A stretch of 5,202 nt of DNA. It comes from Oscillospiraceae bacterium (GTDB lineage: Bacteria; Bacillota_A; Clostridia; Oscillospirales; Oscillospiraceae). This document shows positions 4,449-5,202 of this stretch, in pieces. The DNA is taken from assembly GCA_021771675.1 (NCBI GenBank), contig JAETOP010000154.1:1-5202 (forward strand). Reading direction: 5' to 3'. Every line of letters starts with the position of its first letter. Position 1 is the stretch's first letter. Below the pieces are notes generated by a model. It was not told the DNA's origin. It made no database searches and worked only from the letters and a program-made list of their open reading frames with translations. Position numbers and translations under genes: made by a program.

Positions 4449-4868
4449 ATGCGTATCATGGCCATCGACTACGGCGACGCCCACACCGGCATCGCCATCT
4501 CCGATCCCACCGGCTTCCTGGCCGGCTTCACTACCACCATCGATGCCTACCGTCCGGAAGTCGTGGCGGACCGCGTCGCCGCTCTGGCGAGGGAGCACGG
4601 CGTGGAGGAACTGGTGCTGGGCCACCCCATCAACATGGACGGCACCCGGGGCCCACGCTCGGAAAAAGCGCAAGCTATGGCATCGCTGTTAAGGGAGACC
4701 ACTTCCCTGCCGGTGGTCCTCTGGGACGAACGCCGCACCACGATTGACGCTCACCAGATCCTTTTCAACAGCGGCAAGAATGCCAAGAAGCGAAAAAAGG
4801 TGGTGGATGCCGTGGCGGCTTCCCTGATCCTGGAGGGATACCTCACCTATAAAAAAAATCACCTGTGA
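4449..4868 (+). CDS. ruvX: RuvX/YqgF family RNase H-fold nuclease
   Basis: YqgF/RuvX proteins have an RNase H-like fold and are linked to pre-16S rRNA 5'-end maturation in E. coli; a Holliday-junction resolvase role has also been proposed. The 139-residue product is of normal length. It has the first catalytic strand MRIMAIDYGDAHTGIAISD (D7), the glycine-rich LVLGHPINMDGTRGPRSEKA, the DERRTT motif (93-98; usually DERLTT, so R96 is a small departure) and KKRKKVVDAVAASLILEGYL with D120. ATG at 4449-4451 has GTGAGG 7 nt upstream, within a small hairpin loop. It stands alone here, divergent from rpmG; the partners it often has in Firmicutes (alaS, yrzL/yrzB) are not in this window. Confidence 0.94.
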   Translation: MRIMAIDYGDAHTGIAISDPTGFLAGFTTTIDAYRPEVVADRVAALAREHGVEELVLGHPINMDGTRGPRSEKAQAMASLLRETTSLPVVLWDERRTTIDAHQILFNSGKNAKKRKKVVDAVAASLILEGYLTYKKNHL

Positions 4869-5015
4869 CCACCAAAAGGACACCGGGCATACCCGGTACT
4901 TCCTTGAAGTCATGAATGAGTCTCCGGTTGATGTGAGCTTGGCCGGCAAACCTTTCCTCATTATTTCAACTCAAGGACCTTTCTTGTTTACTTTTTTGGC
5001 GCTGTAAGTTCTTTT

Positions 5016-5041
5016 AGCCCCCGGCAGAGCCGAGGGGCTTT
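5016..5041 (+). terminator. Possible weak terminator downstream of ruvX
   Basis: AGCCCC-CGGC, loop AGA, GCCG-(bulged A5033)-GGGGCT forms a 10-bp stem with one bulge, followed only by UUUGG. The stem is strong but the U-tract is minimal, so termination of ruvX transcription here is plausible rather than clear. Confidence 0.4.
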
Positions 5042-5053
5042 GGTACTGCCAAT

Positions 5054-5091
5054 GCTGAGACACGGGACGCAAATGCGTCCCGTGTCTCAGC
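5054..5091. repeat. Perfect 38-nt inverted repeat
   Basis: The 18-nt arm starting GCTGAGACACGGGACG (5054-5071) is repeated exactly in inverse orientation at 5074-5091, with AA in the centre. As RNA it would form a 17-bp hairpin with an AAAU loop. Neither side carries a U-tract (plus-strand tail UUGUCGAAAAAC), so it is not a standard terminator. The perfect match over both arms suggests a dispersed hairpin element or selection on structure. Confidence 0.8.
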
Positions 5092-5146
5092 TTGTCGAAA
5101 AACTATCGTTTATTAGGAGAAAGAGACTCTCTGCGATGCGGGGGAG

Positions 5147-5172
5147 CACGAGGGGGCAGCGCCCACCTCGTG
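5147..5172. repeat. Bulged hairpin near the right edge
   Basis: CACGAGG-GGGC (5147-5157), loop AGC, GCCC-(bulged A5165)-CCTCGTG (5161-5172) makes 11 bp with a single bulge. No U-tract follows. Immediately beyond, CCGCAG-CGGA-CTGCGG (5186-5201) forms another stem and may run past the window edge. Confidence 0.6.
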
Positions 5173-5202
5173 TTGGATCGAATGTCCGCAGCGGACTGCG
5201 GC

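Larger units (their letters stand above)
4869..5202. other. Non-coding region downstream of ruvX
   Basis: No open frame here resembles a protein. The first hairpin, ACCGGG-CATA-CCCGGT (4882-4897), follows the ruvX stop by 13 nt but lacks a U-tract. Segments TCCTTGA (4901-4907) with TCAAGGA (4971-4977), and AATGAG (4915-4920) with CTCATT (4957-4962), could nest into a longer fold. The rest is T-rich to 5015 and then holds the separately listed inverted repeats. The region continues past the window edge. Confidence 0.6.

Noticed and set aside
4689..4961. Minus-strand open frame overlapping the end of ruvX
   Set aside because: It covers the conserved C-terminus of RuvX in antisense, lacks a well-placed ribosome-binding site and has no recognisable family features.
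5136..5202. ATG at 5136 with AGGAGA upstream, open to the window edge
   Set aside because: The spacing is about 14 nt, the product is Arg/Gly/Ser-rich, and the DNA is occupied by two hairpins, so coding is unlikely.
1..5202. A novel defence, mobile or biosynthetic system
   Set aside because: Every convincing gene belongs to a universal translation, transcription, secretion or rRNA-processing family in its usual order; there is no transposase, integrase, CRISPR repeat series or unknown gene cluster.

Overview
The window is a core-genome segment carrying the ribosomal-protein and transcription-elongation cluster rpmG-secE-nusG-rplK-rplA-rplJ-rplL on the minus strand, with a divergent ruvX (yqgF) gene on the plus strand. 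The GC-rich coding sequence, strong AGGAGG-type Shine-Dalgarno sites, clean TTGACx-17-TATAAT promoters, a zinc-type L33 and an rplJ leader ending in an intrinsic attenuator all point to a Firmicutes/Clostridia genome. A GC-rich gut Oscillospiraceae-like organism (Flavonifractor/Oscillibacter type) is my best guess. That placement is inference from style, not from a database match.

Layout, following minus-strand transcription from right to left. A promoter at 4151-4179 with an A/T-rich upstream tract drives rpmG (L33), secE, nusG, rplK (L11) and rplA (L1), with a leader of about 140 nt before rpmG. No terminator or new promoter is evident between rpmG and rplA. About 220 nt packed with inverted repeats follow rplA, including a hairpin that may end the first transcript. 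A second near-perfect promoter at 1446-1474 then starts the rplJ-rplL unit. Its leader contains an L10-type autoregulatory RNA that ends in an intrinsic terminator at 1324-1364. The rplJL transcript ends at a textbook terminator at 24-64, so rpoB is not directly fused to rplL within this window.

On the plus strand, ruvX (4449-4868) is preceded by an intergenic stretch with only a weak promoter candidate. It is followed by 334 nt of non-coding sequence rich in hairpins, including a perfect 38-nt inverted repeat.

How the genes work together: L11, L10 and L7/L12 build the GTPase-associated stalk of the 50S subunit, L1 builds the opposite stalk, and L33 sits near the E site. NusG couples RNA polymerase to Rho, pausing and the ribosome. 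SecE is the essential small subunit of the SecYEG translocon. RuvX is a separate RNase H-fold nuclease thought to act in rRNA maturation.

I found no defence system, mobile-element gene, CRISPR array or novel gene system. The non-ordinary content is regulatory RNA: the rplJ attenuator with a possible antiterminator pairing, two L1-stalk-like sequence boxes (before rplK and before rplA), an unexplained rpmG leader hairpin, and two clusters of intergenic inverted repeats that may be dispersed elements.
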